Source of the DNA: Bacillota bacterium
Lineage (GTDB): Bacteria > Eremiobacterota > SpSt-956 > JAKJGF01
Length of the DNA: 25,161 bases
NCBI GenBank assembly: GCA_029555925.1
Contig: JAKPQU010000243.1
Coordinates: 1-25,161 of the forward strand
Direction of reading: 5' to 3'
In this document: positions 1 to 6,966 of the stretch, in pieces
Layout of the letters: each line of letters opens with the position of its first letter
Position numbering within the stretch: the stretch's first letter is position 1
Translations under genes and position numbers: made by a program
Notes under the pieces: generated by a model
Database searches by the model: none
Told to the model about the DNA's origin: nothing
The model's input: the letters and a program-made list of their open reading frames with translations, nothing else

Positions 1-38
1 CAGTGGTTAATTTATTGTCTGTAAAACAAATTAAATAA

Positions 39-102
39 GGCAAATTATTTTTCTTTGTAAGAGCCTGGCAGGCAGAAGCTGATAAATGGTTACTAATTTG
101 CC
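39..102 (+). promoter_or_regulatory. Possible structured leader upstream of the NT5C-like gene
   Basis: GGCAAATTA at 39-47 is the exact reverse complement of TAATTTGCC at 94-102. This gives a 9-bp stem closing about 46 nt that hold a small GCCT/AGGC hairpin (63-73). It ends 27 nt before the next start codon, so it could be a 5' UTR element or the attenuator of an upstream gene. I do not recognise a known riboswitch consensus in it. A single stem of this size in AT-rich DNA is weak evidence. The first 38 bases hold no supportable gene. Confidence 0.25.
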
Positions 103-129
103 TGTAGCGGCACTAAGGAATATACTATA

Positions 130-729
130 ATGATGAACAAATTACGAGTTGGTTGTGATAAGGATAATGTCCTTGCCCGTTATGCAGAGAGATTCTGTGA
201 AATTCTGGAAGAAAAATACGGTATTTATCTTCCTGTAGGTGAGGTTTCCCATTATCGATTCCATGAAAATCACCCTTCTCTTACTGATGAAATGGCCAGA
301 GAGATTATGGATAAATATATTACAGGTAAGGAGCAGGTTGCCTTATTGCCGATACAGGAAGCTATAGATTATCTCTATGCCATAAAAAATAGAATTGAAC
401 TTTATATTATTACAAGTACCGTAAATTATGGAACAGAACAGGATGATATAGAAGCATGGTGCAAAGCAGTTTCGCTTGATTACTCAAAAGTCATTATATC
501 TAAAGAAAAGGAAAAATATGTACAGGAACTGAACCTTCATTTTATGATAGAAGACAGAGGAGATACTGCTCTGACCATTGCCGGTACATGTCCTTTTTGC
601 AGGGTTTTACTGCTTAATAGACCCTGGAACCGCTATGTAGATACAAAATCTTTCCCCAATCTTCAGAGATGTAATGACTGGTATGAAATAAACGGAATTT
701 TATTGAGAGCTTTAAGGGAAAATTTTTAA
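130..729 (+). CDS. NT5C-like 5'(3')-deoxyribonucleotidase, HAD superfamily
   Basis: This is a 199-residue HAD-type phosphatase resembling the NT5C family, whose known members dephosphorylate (deoxy)nucleoside monophosphates in the cytosol. The N-terminal GCDKDNVLA carries the DxD nucleophile and acid/base pair of HAD motif I. ITSTVN (about residue 95-100) fits motif II, and FMIEDRGD fits the acidic motif IV. LLLNRPWNR near residue 161-169 matches the LFDRPWN signature typical of this family. Length agrees with the family. AAGGAA at 115-120 is a suitable ribosome binding site, and either ATG of the ATGATG pair could start. No signal peptide or membrane segment is seen. The exact substrate cannot be told; some relatives are annotated only as putative nucleotidases. 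Confidence 0.75.
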   Translation: MMNKLRVGCDKDNVLARYAERFCEILEEKYGIYLPVGEVSHYRFHENHPSLTDEMAREIMDKYITGKEQVALLPIQEAIDYLYAIKNRIELYIITSTVNYGTEQDDIEAWCKAVSLDYSKVIISKEKEKYVQELNLHFMIEDRGDTALTIAGTCPFCRVLLLNRPWNRYVDTKSFPNLQRCNDWYEINGILLRALRENF

Positions 730-859
730 ATTATATCGAATAGCTCTATTTTATACGAGTATGTTTTATTTTGTTTTTATTTGTTTTTAATTTGCTTTTG
801 CAAGAAATGATGTTGATTTCCCTTAAAAGAAATATTAACAAATTATTAACATAGAACTA

Positions 860-889
860 TTGTAAAAGCAGGTCGTCAGTATGTATAAT
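860..889 (+). promoter_or_regulatory. Putative sigma-70-type promoter
   Basis: TTGTAA (860-865) and TATAAT (884-889) are separated by 18 bases, a good match to a housekeeping promoter. It lies about 70 bases upstream of the small ORF at 958 and would also serve the GalU-like gene that overlaps it. The rest of 730-957 is AT-rich and shows no other feature I can support. Confidence 0.4.
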
Positions 890-957
890 ATATAACATAT
901 CAGATATTTCAGCAGATAAAAGAATGTCCGAAACAATAATTGAAAGGAAGAATCGAT

Positions 958-1150
958 TTGAACATATCAGACAGAAATTCAACCATAAGTGGAGACAGAA
1001 AAATTTCCGTAAATAGTAAAAAAATTGATGATCCTCACTGAATATAAACCTTCTTTACCGGAAGCTCTGGCTGTTGTAGATGAGTGTACGGAGGGAGCGA
1101 AAGAATTATTACGAATAGCAAAGGAGTATGGAGAAAAAAATAAAGTATGA
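958..1150 (+). pseudogene. Small frameshifted gene, function unknown
   Basis: A TTG codon at 958, preceded by the purine-rich GAAAGGAAG, opens a frame reading LNISDRNSTISGDRK and stops at TGA 1039-1041. A second frame overlaps it from ATG 1028 and reads ILTEYKPSLPEALAVVDE onward for 40 codons. It stops at 1148-1150, where it overlaps the ATG of the next gene in an ATGA junction. Both halves look like real coding sequence, so the simplest reading is one protein of about 64 residues broken by a one-base frameshift near 1020-1040. The alternative is a genuine 40-residue ORF starting at 1028. I do not recognise the family. The start resembles small flagellar regulators only superficially. Confidence 0.4.
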
Positions 1151-1926
1151 TAAAAAAGTGTATTATTCCTGCATCAGGCAGAGGGACTGTCTGGTCTCCT
1201 GTCTCTGAATTTGTTCCTAAAGAAATGTTACCTCTTCTGAATTATCCTGTTATACATTATACCTTTCAGGAAGCTTTCAGAAGTGGTTTGAATCAGATAG
1301 CAATAGTAATAACATATGATAAAGAAATTATAAGGAATTATATATATAAAAATTTCGGAGATTTTATTCAACATGGTCTTACTCTGGAATTTATCTATCA
1401 GGAAGAAGCCATGGGAGAAGGAGATGCCATATTAACATGTGAGCATTTTGTTCAGGGAGAACCTTTCTGTGTAATTATACCTGATGATATTTTCTTTTTT
1501 CACAGTCTCCCCCTTGTAAAATTAAAAGACATTTATGAACATGAAGCAAAATCCTCTGCTATTTTAGGTCTTGTTTCGGTTGATAAAGATTCTGCCGGTG
1601 ATTATCCGTATTTTAATTTTCAGAAAAAATCTCATCATATTTATACCATAAATAAATTATATTCAGGGAAAGAAGAAGATATAAAGAATACTTCCAGTTA
1701 TAAAAATTCTTTGAGAATTGCCGGAAGATATATCTTGGATCCACTGGTATTTGAATATCTTACAGAGCTCAAACGTGTGGAGCGGCAAATTACTGTAGAC
1801 CATCTTTTCATGAATATGCTGGACAAAGGCGAGAGATTTCTTGCTTCTCATATAAAAGACCCGTGTTTTAATATAGGAAATATTGAAGGATTTGTGAAAG
1901 CAAATCATACGTTTTTCTATTTTTAG
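1147..1926 (+). CDS. Divergent GalU-like nucleotidyltransferase
   Basis: This 259-residue protein has the fold signature of sugar-1-phosphate nucleotidylyltransferases, closest to UTP-glucose-1-phosphate uridylyltransferase (GalU). IIPASGRGT at residues 6-14 is the nucleotide-binding loop. FVPKEMLPL supplies the conserved Lys of the PKEMLP motif, PVIHYTFQEA follows as in GalU, IIPDDIF matches the metal-binding Asp segment, and FNIGNIEGFVKAN matches the GalU YDIGxxxGyxKA region. One deviation stands out: the Arg that normally follows GxGT is Val (GRGTVW). The protein is also somewhat shorter than typical GalU (about 290). It overlaps the preceding small ORF by four bases. It may have altered activity or a different sugar nucleotide; the class is fairly sure, the substrate is not. 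Confidence 0.65.
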   Translation: MIKKCIIPASGRGTVWSPVSEFVPKEMLPLLNYPVIHYTFQEAFRSGLNQIAIVITYDKEIIRNYIYKNFGDFIQHGLTLEFIYQEEAMGEGDAILTCEHFVQGEPFCVIIPDDIFFFHSLPLVKLKDIYEHEAKSSAILGLVSVDKDSAGDYPYFNFQKKSHHIYTINKLYSGKEEDIKNTSSYKNSLRIAGRYILDPLVFEYLTELKRVERQITVDHLFMNMLDKGERFLASHIKDPCFNIGNIEGFVKANHTFFYF

Positions 1927-1967
1927 ATTTTTTATATATTTTCTTTATCCTCTTACCTATTTCTCCG

Positions 1968-2047
1968 GGCGGGTAATGGCATTACGAGAAAATCCTGGCT
2001 TCTGACTAATTCTGTGGACGGTCAGAATTCATATCTTTCTATCCGCC
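1968..2047 (+). promoter_or_regulatory. Possible three-way-junction RNA leader
   Basis: The sequence between the GalU-like gene and the exported protein can fold into a compact junction. GGCGG (1968-1972) pairs with CCGCC (2043-2047), GTAAT/ATTAC (1973-1985) forms a hairpin with a three-base loop, and TTCTGAC (2000-2006) pairs with GTCAGAA (2021-2027). It ends about 40 bases before the start codon at 2088. I do not recognise a known riboswitch core. The pairing is exact, but covariation is untested. Confidence 0.3.
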
Positions 2048-2087
2048 AAATATGTTATGGATGAATATTTCTATTGGAGGGATTGCT

Positions 2088-3044
2088 ATGCTTAAAAGCC
2101 GTTTTTTATTGTGTCTCTTACTTTTTTGTTTTATCGTAACGACAGGAGTTATTAATGGAAAAGAGTGTAATCAGTGTAATGTAGCCGATAATTCCGGCCA
2201 GATGGAAAAAGCGAATAATGCTGCAGGAGAAATTGTAAGGATAAGAATGGAACAGCAGGATCCTGAGAAATACAGGATATGGCAGGATGTGGAAAAGAGT
2301 GATATTATAGTAGTTACCGGCGTCTATGACCATCTGCAGGATGTGCTTGACGCAAGCAGAACACCTTACAGTCTCATATCTCCGGATGATCTGTCGAGAG
2401 TTAAACTGGACCCCAGGCAAATTCTTATGATAAACTGTCCGGGTAAAGTGGACAGAACTGCTATAGAAAAGATAAGGACCTTTGTAGAAAAGGGAGGTTA
2501 TCTCTTTACTACTGACTGGTGTCTTTTAAATGTACTGGAACAGGCTTTCCCGGGCTATGTGAAATATAACAATACTCCCACACAGGATGATGTCGTAGAA
2601 GTTCAGGTAGCAGATGTGTCAGATCCTTTTCTCATAAATGTTTTCGACAGAGGAGCCACACCATGCTGGTGGCTTGAAACCAGCAGTTATCCTATCAGAA
2701 TAGTAAATGACAGAAAGGTTCATGTTCTTATTACGAGTAAAGAAATGGGCCGTAAATACGGCGAAAAACCCATAGCTATTACCTTTAATTACGGTGACGG
2801 AAAGGTTATTCATATGACCAGTCACTTCTACCTCCAGAGAAGTGATACCAGATATGAAAGACAGTCAAAAAGCGGCACTTACTATGTAAATGAAGAATTG
2901 AAGGTAGATACCAGCAGCCCTGCCGCTGCAAAGCTCAATAAAGATCTGGAAGGACTCAACCTGGGAGAAGTGGAAAACAGTTATTCCAATCAACAGTTTA
3001 TAGTGAATGTTATTATAGAGAGAAAAGAGACTCAGAAGAAGTAA
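2088..3044 (+). CDS. Exported protein with a glutamine-amidotransferase-like (ThuA/DUF4159-type) domain
   Basis: The frame is open from ATG 2052, but ATG 2088 is preceded by GGAGGG at the right spacing and begins a classical signal peptide (MLKSRF, a Leu/Phe/Cys-rich core, then VING near residue 24). I take 2088, giving 318 residues. After a polar linker, the segment from DIIVVTGVYDHLQD to the C-terminal third alternates strands and helices in the manner of flavodoxin-like class I amidotransferase folds. Examples are ILMINCPGKVD, FVEKGGYLFTTDW and GDGKVIHMTSHFYLQ. In related families of this fold such domains often lack a catalytic triad, and I cannot identify one here. A role at or outside the membrane is inferred from the signal peptide only. 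The Asp/Ser-rich tail is not informative. The gene is otherwise unrecognised. Confidence 0.55.
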   Translation: MLKSRFLLCLLLFCFIVTTGVINGKECNQCNVADNSGQMEKANNAAGEIVRIRMEQQDPEKYRIWQDVEKSDIIVVTGVYDHLQDVLDASRTPYSLISPDDLSRVKLDPRQILMINCPGKVDRTAIEKIRTFVEKGGYLFTTDWCLLNVLEQAFPGYVKYNNTPTQDDVVEVQVADVSDPFLINVFDRGATPCWWLETSSYPIRIVNDRKVHVLITSKEMGRKYGEKPIAITFNYGDGKVIHMTSHFYLQRSDTRYERQSKSGTYYVNEELKVDTSSPAAAKLNKDLEGLNLGEVENSYSNQQFIVNVIIERKETQKK

Positions 3045-3075
3045 TATTCACAAAGGTTATGATAATGGCTACAAA

Positions 3076-3109
3076 AAATTCCTCTGGATGTAACAATCCA
3101 GAGGAATTT
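3076..3109 (-). terminator. Intrinsic terminator of the 3136-3606 gene
   Basis: AAATTCCTCTGGAT (3076-3089) and ATCCAGAGGAATTT (3096-3109) form a perfect 14-bp stem with a six-base loop. Read on the minus strand the stem is followed by a T-rich run, as expected for a Rho-independent terminator 27 bases past the stop of the minus-strand gene. It may also stop plus-strand transcription from the exported-protein gene, although the plus-strand tail (AATAATCTC) is a poor U-tract. Confidence 0.8.
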
Positions 3110-3135
3110 AATAATCTCATAGAAGACCTGTGTAT

Positions 3136-3606
3136 CTATGAAAGGTCTTCGTAGTTTATAACGCCTGTTTCTTTATTCACCGTGCATTTTATGTGCATAA
3201 AACTGTTATCTGTCAGTTCCGAAAGATGATCATGAACATGGTCGGACTTTTTAAAGTCATATACACTGGTATTCCCTTCATCAGAAAAGGAAATATGTCC
3301 CTTTATAGTATCTGATGTGCCCATATATGAAGCACTGGAACTGGTATCTAAATCGAGCTTCTGAACATTACCTGTTTGAACATCATATGTAAGGGAACCT
3401 GTAGCCAGTACATTTCCGCCAAATACCTTTCTATTCTCTACAGCGACATTTCCCATGGCAGGACTCAGGTCTACTTTATCATCATTGTCAATATTTTTCA
3501 TGTTTGCCGATGCTGTGTCTACATGACCTTTTATCTGTTTGAATATTGAATAATTTTTTACTTCCTTGGCTGATGACAGGTTGCTTGGGTTTATATTCAT
3601 CGCCAT
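3136..3606 (-). CDS. Hypothetical small soluble protein
   Basis: A 156-residue protein begins at ATG 3606, behind a strong AGGAGGTG ribosome binding site (about 3611-3618). It is hydrophilic, Ser/Thr/Asp/Asn-rich, and has no signal peptide or membrane helix. A His/Asp cluster SDHVHDHLSE near residues 121-130 could bind metal, and the region after residue 60 (VFGGNVLATGSLTYD onward) looks beta-rich. I do not recognise the family. It is a single-gene unit with its own terminator and lies between genes that point away from it and toward it. The ribosome binding site and the isolated terminator support it being a real expressed gene. Confidence 0.65.
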   Translation of the reverse strand: MAMNINPSNLSSAKEVKNYSIFKQIKGHVDTASANMKNIDNDDKVDLSPAMGNVAVENRKVFGGNVLATGSLTYDVQTGNVQKLDLDTSSSASYMGTSDTIKGHISFSDEGNTSVYDFKKSDHVHDHLSELTDNSFMHIKCTVNKETGVINYEDLS

Positions 3607-3741
3607 ATAAAAACACCTCCTCTTTTTTCAGGAATTACCTGTAATTATAAAGGGTTAACTAAAAAGAATTGTAGCACAGAGAAAAATATTTTAAAATAAA
3701 AAATTGTAAACAAATTGTTAACTTTTATCTTTGAACTCCAT

Positions 3742-3790
3742 GAACTCATATCACTGGTCACTGCTCACTGATAACTGGTCACTGTAAAAG
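3742..3790. repeat. Heptanucleotide array overlapping the sbcC stop
   Basis: Seven consecutive 7-base units follow one another without gaps: GAACTCA, TATCACT, GGTCACT, GCTCACT, GATAACT, GGTCACT, GTAAAAG. On the minus strand these read as AGTGAYC/AGTTATC units, the same family as the 6820 array. The sbcC stop codon (3765-3767) lies inside the fourth unit, and the last residues of SbcC (TVTSYQ) are encoded by the array. Confidence 0.75.
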
Positions 3791-6700
3791 TGGAGCCATG
3801 TAAAGGAGATTTGCTGACTTCTATCTTTGTGGGAAACATATTCTTTAAATGTTCCATATGGGTAATAACGAGGATTTTATCGAAATCCCTGCTTATTTCA
3901 TTTATTGCCTGAACCAGTTGCTCTATACCTTCCGAGTCCTGTGTGCCGAAGCCTTCGTCTATTATAAGAGTCCGCAGTTTTGTTCCCGACCGTCTGGCCA
4001 TTAATTTGGCCAGAGCAATTCTTAAAGAGAAATTTGTCCTGAAAGCTTCTCCTCCGCTGTATAGTTCGTAATCTCTCGTGCCGGATTCGTCGCTTATCTT
4101 TATATCCAGGGTATCTTTCAGGCCGCCGCTTTTCTTATCCCTCTGAAGTTCCAGTGCTATATGTATGCGGTTATCTGTCAGACGGGACAGGATTTTGTTT
4201 GCCTCTCCTTCTATTTCAGGTATGGAGTTCTGTATGATAAGAGCCTGAATACCGTCTTTGCTGAAGGCTTTATTGAGGATTTTATAAATTTCTCTCTCAC
4301 GGCCTTTTTCTTCAAATTCTTTATCCAGTATGTCAATCCTTCCTTCTATTTTAATAAAGTTTTCCCGGAGGCTTTCAAGGGTTCCCTTCTCCGCGGCAAG
4401 ATCATGGGCTCTTAACCTTAAACCCTGAAGGGTAAATTCTCTCTGTGGTATAATCTCAATAAGTGACGGAAGCTCTTCCAGACGTTTTGAGTTAAGTTCT
4501 TTATCTTCCTTCATTTTTCTGAGCAAGATTTCTTTTTCCTTTATTGAAGCGGTTATTTCTTCCAGTTTTTTTACAGTAAGAGGGAATTGTTTTTTTGCCT
4601 CTTCAAGGAGCACTTTTTTTGTTGTTATACCCGATAATTTCTTTATTTTTTCCTTTGTTATATTATGCTCTTCCTGGGAATAACCGGTGTTGTTTAATTC
4701 TATGTTTATCTCTTCAAGCTGTTTTTTTAAGTCATGAGAAAAATCATCTTTCTTTAATATGTCTTCTTTTACTTTCAATTGTTTTTCTAGTTCCGGCATC
4801 TGAGCGATAAGCTTCTCTCTGTTTTCTGTTGCCATATCCAGTTTGAATTTTAGTTTCCCATAGTGTGTAAATTTTTCTCTCTCTGATTTTATCTTACGTA
4901 GATCCTGTTCATCTATCGTATAGGCACATAGCTTCTTTTCAATATCTGACAGTTCTCTTATTTCTTCCGATATAAATGTTTTATCTCCTATGTTTTTTAT
5001 TATTTCCTCTATTTTCTCTTTAATTTCCTGGATAAGTTCCTTTGTCTTTTTTGACTGACTCAGTTGTAATTGTTTTTGCCCTATTAAATCTCTTTCAGGC
5101 TTTATATTCTTTATAGAAGCGTCGAGATTCTTCTGTTGCTTTATGAGAACAGCTATTTCTTTATTCAATATTTCAATTTCTCCGAGAATTTTTTCTTTTT
5201 TTTCTTTTTTTTCTTCTCCCTGTTTTTTTATTTTTTCCATGGCCGATTTTTTTCTTTTTTCATCAAAAGGTGCGTTACAATACGGACATACACCGCCACT
5301 GGCTTTCCCGATGGATTTCCATTTTTTTCTTTCTTCATCCAGTTCTTTATCTATATCTTTTATGTGTCTCTCCAGAACCGGTATCATGGATTGTTTTTCC
5401 GCCATGTTTTTAACGGCTATTTCTTTTTCTTTTTCCATTACTTCGAGTCTTTTTATTTCTTCTTTAATAACTTCTATTTCTTCTATTGTTTTTTCTTCAT
5501 CTATAATATGTTTCTCCTGTTCTTTTAACTGGTTTTCCAGGGTAGCCAGTTCTATTTTAAGAGAACCTTCCTTTTCATAGATCTTTTTTTCTATTTCCCT
5601 TTTCTTTTCTTCCACTGTTCTTTTAACTGCAAGTTTTTCTTCTGTTTCTTTTTCTCTTTCTTCCAGTTCCTTAAGGAATTTATATCCTTCTTCTATGGAA
5701 GTTTTTTCTTTAATAATATGTTCTGTTTCATTTAATTGTATTTTAATCGAATTTATTTTTTCTAAGAATATCTTTATTTCATAGGTAATTTCATTTCTCT
5801 TCTGATTTATCTTATTTTCAAGGGAATATTTTTTCTGCTTCAGCCCTGTTGTTTTCTGAAGTTTTTCTACCATTGACGCTTCTTCCCGTATCAGCTCTTC
5901 ATAGTTATGGCACTGTTCCATAATATTTTTTTCTTCTGTTACAATTTTTTCTATTCGTTCCCTGTCTACCTTGAGATGTGTTTCCTGTTTTTTCAGATCC
6001 TTCAGAGAAGCCTCTTCTCTTGCAGTGTGCTGTTCCATTTCTGTCAGCTTTTCTCTTATAACTGACAGTTTACTTTTTTTATCTCTCAGAGAAAGCAGTT
6101 CTTTTTCCGTATCTTCTATTTCTTTATTCAGATTCCGGAGATTTATGTTTATATCCTCAAGTCTTTCCAGGACATTTTCTTTCTGGAAAATTTCTTCTGC
6201 AAGTTTTTCTTTCTCTTCTTCTATTAATGTTACCCGCATATTTGCTTCTTTATATTTTTCTCTTGCCATAGTAGACAGTTCGTCATATCGAGAAAGGCCA
6301 AGTATATCTGCAAGTAACTGTTTTCTTTCTCCTGCTTTTTTTATGGCAAATTCATCTGCTCTGCCCTGAAGAAGAACGCAGGAATTTATAAATGTTTCAT
6401 AGTCCATTCTGAGGAATTGATTTATTTTTTCCTGTGTAAGGGTCACACTTTTCTGGGTAAGTCCCGTATATTCACCGGACTGAGGAGAATATATGTCAAA
6501 TTCCAGATTGGATTTTGATGTTTTCCCGCTTTTTGAATAATGCCTTATAACTCTGTATCTGTCTCCTTCCACATCAAAAATAAATTCCACCATCATTTCT
6601 GTTTTCCCGATTTTCAGCAGTCCTTCATCAGGTTTTTTTTCTATGGACGCTTTTCGTCCTTCTCCCCATAAAGCCCAGGTAATGGCATCTATAATGGCAG

Positions 6701-6815
6701 ATTTACCATGACCGTTATTGCCGCAGAGACATGCCATGTGAAAATCTCTGAAATCCAGAATAGGAGGATCTCCGTAACTCATAAAATTTTTAAGCTGCAA
6801 ACTTACAGGTATCAT
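3765..6815 (-). CDS. sbcC: SbcC, Rad50-like DNA-repair ATPase
   Basis: A 1016-residue SMC-like ATPase. With SbcD it forms the SbcCD (Rad50-Mre11) complex that opens hairpins and trims DNA ends. The Walker A GNNGHGKS lies at residues 32-39. Long coiled coils rich in Glu/Lys span roughly 185-500 and 525-860. A zinc hook GGVCPYC has its Cys pair at 510 and 513. The ABC signature LYSGGEA lies near 917, and Walker B LIIDEGFG has D953/E954. Length matches the family. The start at 6815 gives the canonical MIPVSLQLKNF, but no Shine-Dalgarno is visible because the upstream sequence is the 6820-6966 heptad array. The final residues come from the 3742 array. It follows sbcD in the same direction, as usual. 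Confidence 0.95.
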   Translation of the reverse strand: MIPVSLQLKNFMSYGDPPILDFRDFHMACLCGNNGHGKSAIIDAITWALWGEGRKASIEKKPDEGLLKIGKTEMMVEFIFDVEGDRYRVIRHYSKSGKTSKSNLEFDIYSPQSGEYTGLTQKSVTLTQEKINQFLRMDYETFINSCVLLQGRADEFAIKKAGERKQLLADILGLSRYDELSTMAREKYKEANMRVTLIEEEKEKLAEEIFQKENVLERLEDININLRNLNKEIEDTEKELLSLRDKKSKLSVIREKLTEMEQHTAREEASLKDLKKQETHLKVDRERIEKIVTEEKNIMEQCHNYEELIREEASMVEKLQKTTGLKQKKYSLENKINQKRNEITYEIKIFLEKINSIKIQLNETEHIIKEKTSIEEGYKFLKELEEREKETEEKLAVKRTVEEKKREIEKKIYEKEGSLKIELATLENQLKEQEKHIIDEEKTIEEIEVIKEEIKRLEVMEKEKEIAVKNMAEKQSMIPVLERHIKDIDKELDEERKKWKSIGKASGGVCPYCNAPFDEKRKKSAMEKIKKQGEEKKEKKEKILGEIEILNKEIAVLIKQQKNLDASIKNIKPERDLIGQKQLQLSQSKKTKELIQEIKEKIEEIIKNIGDKTFISEEIRELSDIEKKLCAYTIDEQDLRKIKSEREKFTHYGKLKFKLDMATENREKLIAQMPELEKQLKVKEDILKKDDFSHDLKKQLEEINIELNNTGYSQEEHNITKEKIKKLSGITTKKVLLEEAKKQFPLTVKKLEEITASIKEKEILLRKMKEDKELNSKRLEELPSLIEIIPQREFTLQGLRLRAHDLAAEKGTLESLRENFIKIEGRIDILDKEFEEKGREREIYKILNKAFSKDGIQALIIQNSIPEIEGEANKILSRLTDNRIHIALELQRDKKSGGLKDTLDIKISDESGTRDYELYSGGEAFRTNFSLRIALAKLMARRSGTKLRTLIIDEGFGTQDSEGIEQLVQAINEISRDFDKILVITHMEHLKNMFPTKIEVSKSPLHGSTFTVTSYQ

Positions 6816-6819
6816 GTTT

Positions 6820-6966
6820 CAGTGATCAGTTATCAGTGACCAGTGACCAGTTATCAGTGACCGGTTATCGGTGACCGGTGGTCGGTTATCTTTGAACGGT
6901 ATCTTTCACCCATCCCCCTTCACTCTTCACTCTTCACCCTTCACTCTTCACTCTTCACCCCCTTCC
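6820..6966. repeat. 21-unit heptanucleotide array between sbcD and sbcC
   Basis: The whole sbcD-sbcC gap is 21 gapless 7-base units. The first half is CAGTGAY/CAGTTAT/CGGTTAT/CGGTGAC type (6820-6889), followed by a transition (CTTTGAA, CGGTATC, TTTCACC, CATCCCC). The second half is CTTCACY type (6918-6959). The two halves carry the GTGA core in opposite orientation, so the array is an imperfect inverted repeat. It ends next to the sbcD stop and four bases before the sbcC start. Confidence 0.85.

Noticed and set aside
958..1150. FlgM-type anti-sigma factor
   Set aside because: The start only superficially resembles FlgM. The helical C-terminal pattern and conserved residues of FlgM are not present, and no flagellar genes are nearby.
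5136..5580. Phe/Ser-rich plus-strand ORFs opposite sbcC
   Set aside because: They are the antisense reading of Glu/Lys-rich coiled-coil codons, have no ribosome binding site, and overlap the zinc-hook region of a clear gene.
6820..6966. CRISPR-like array
   Set aside because: The units are only 7 bases long, with no spacers and no cas genes. They are tandem heptads.
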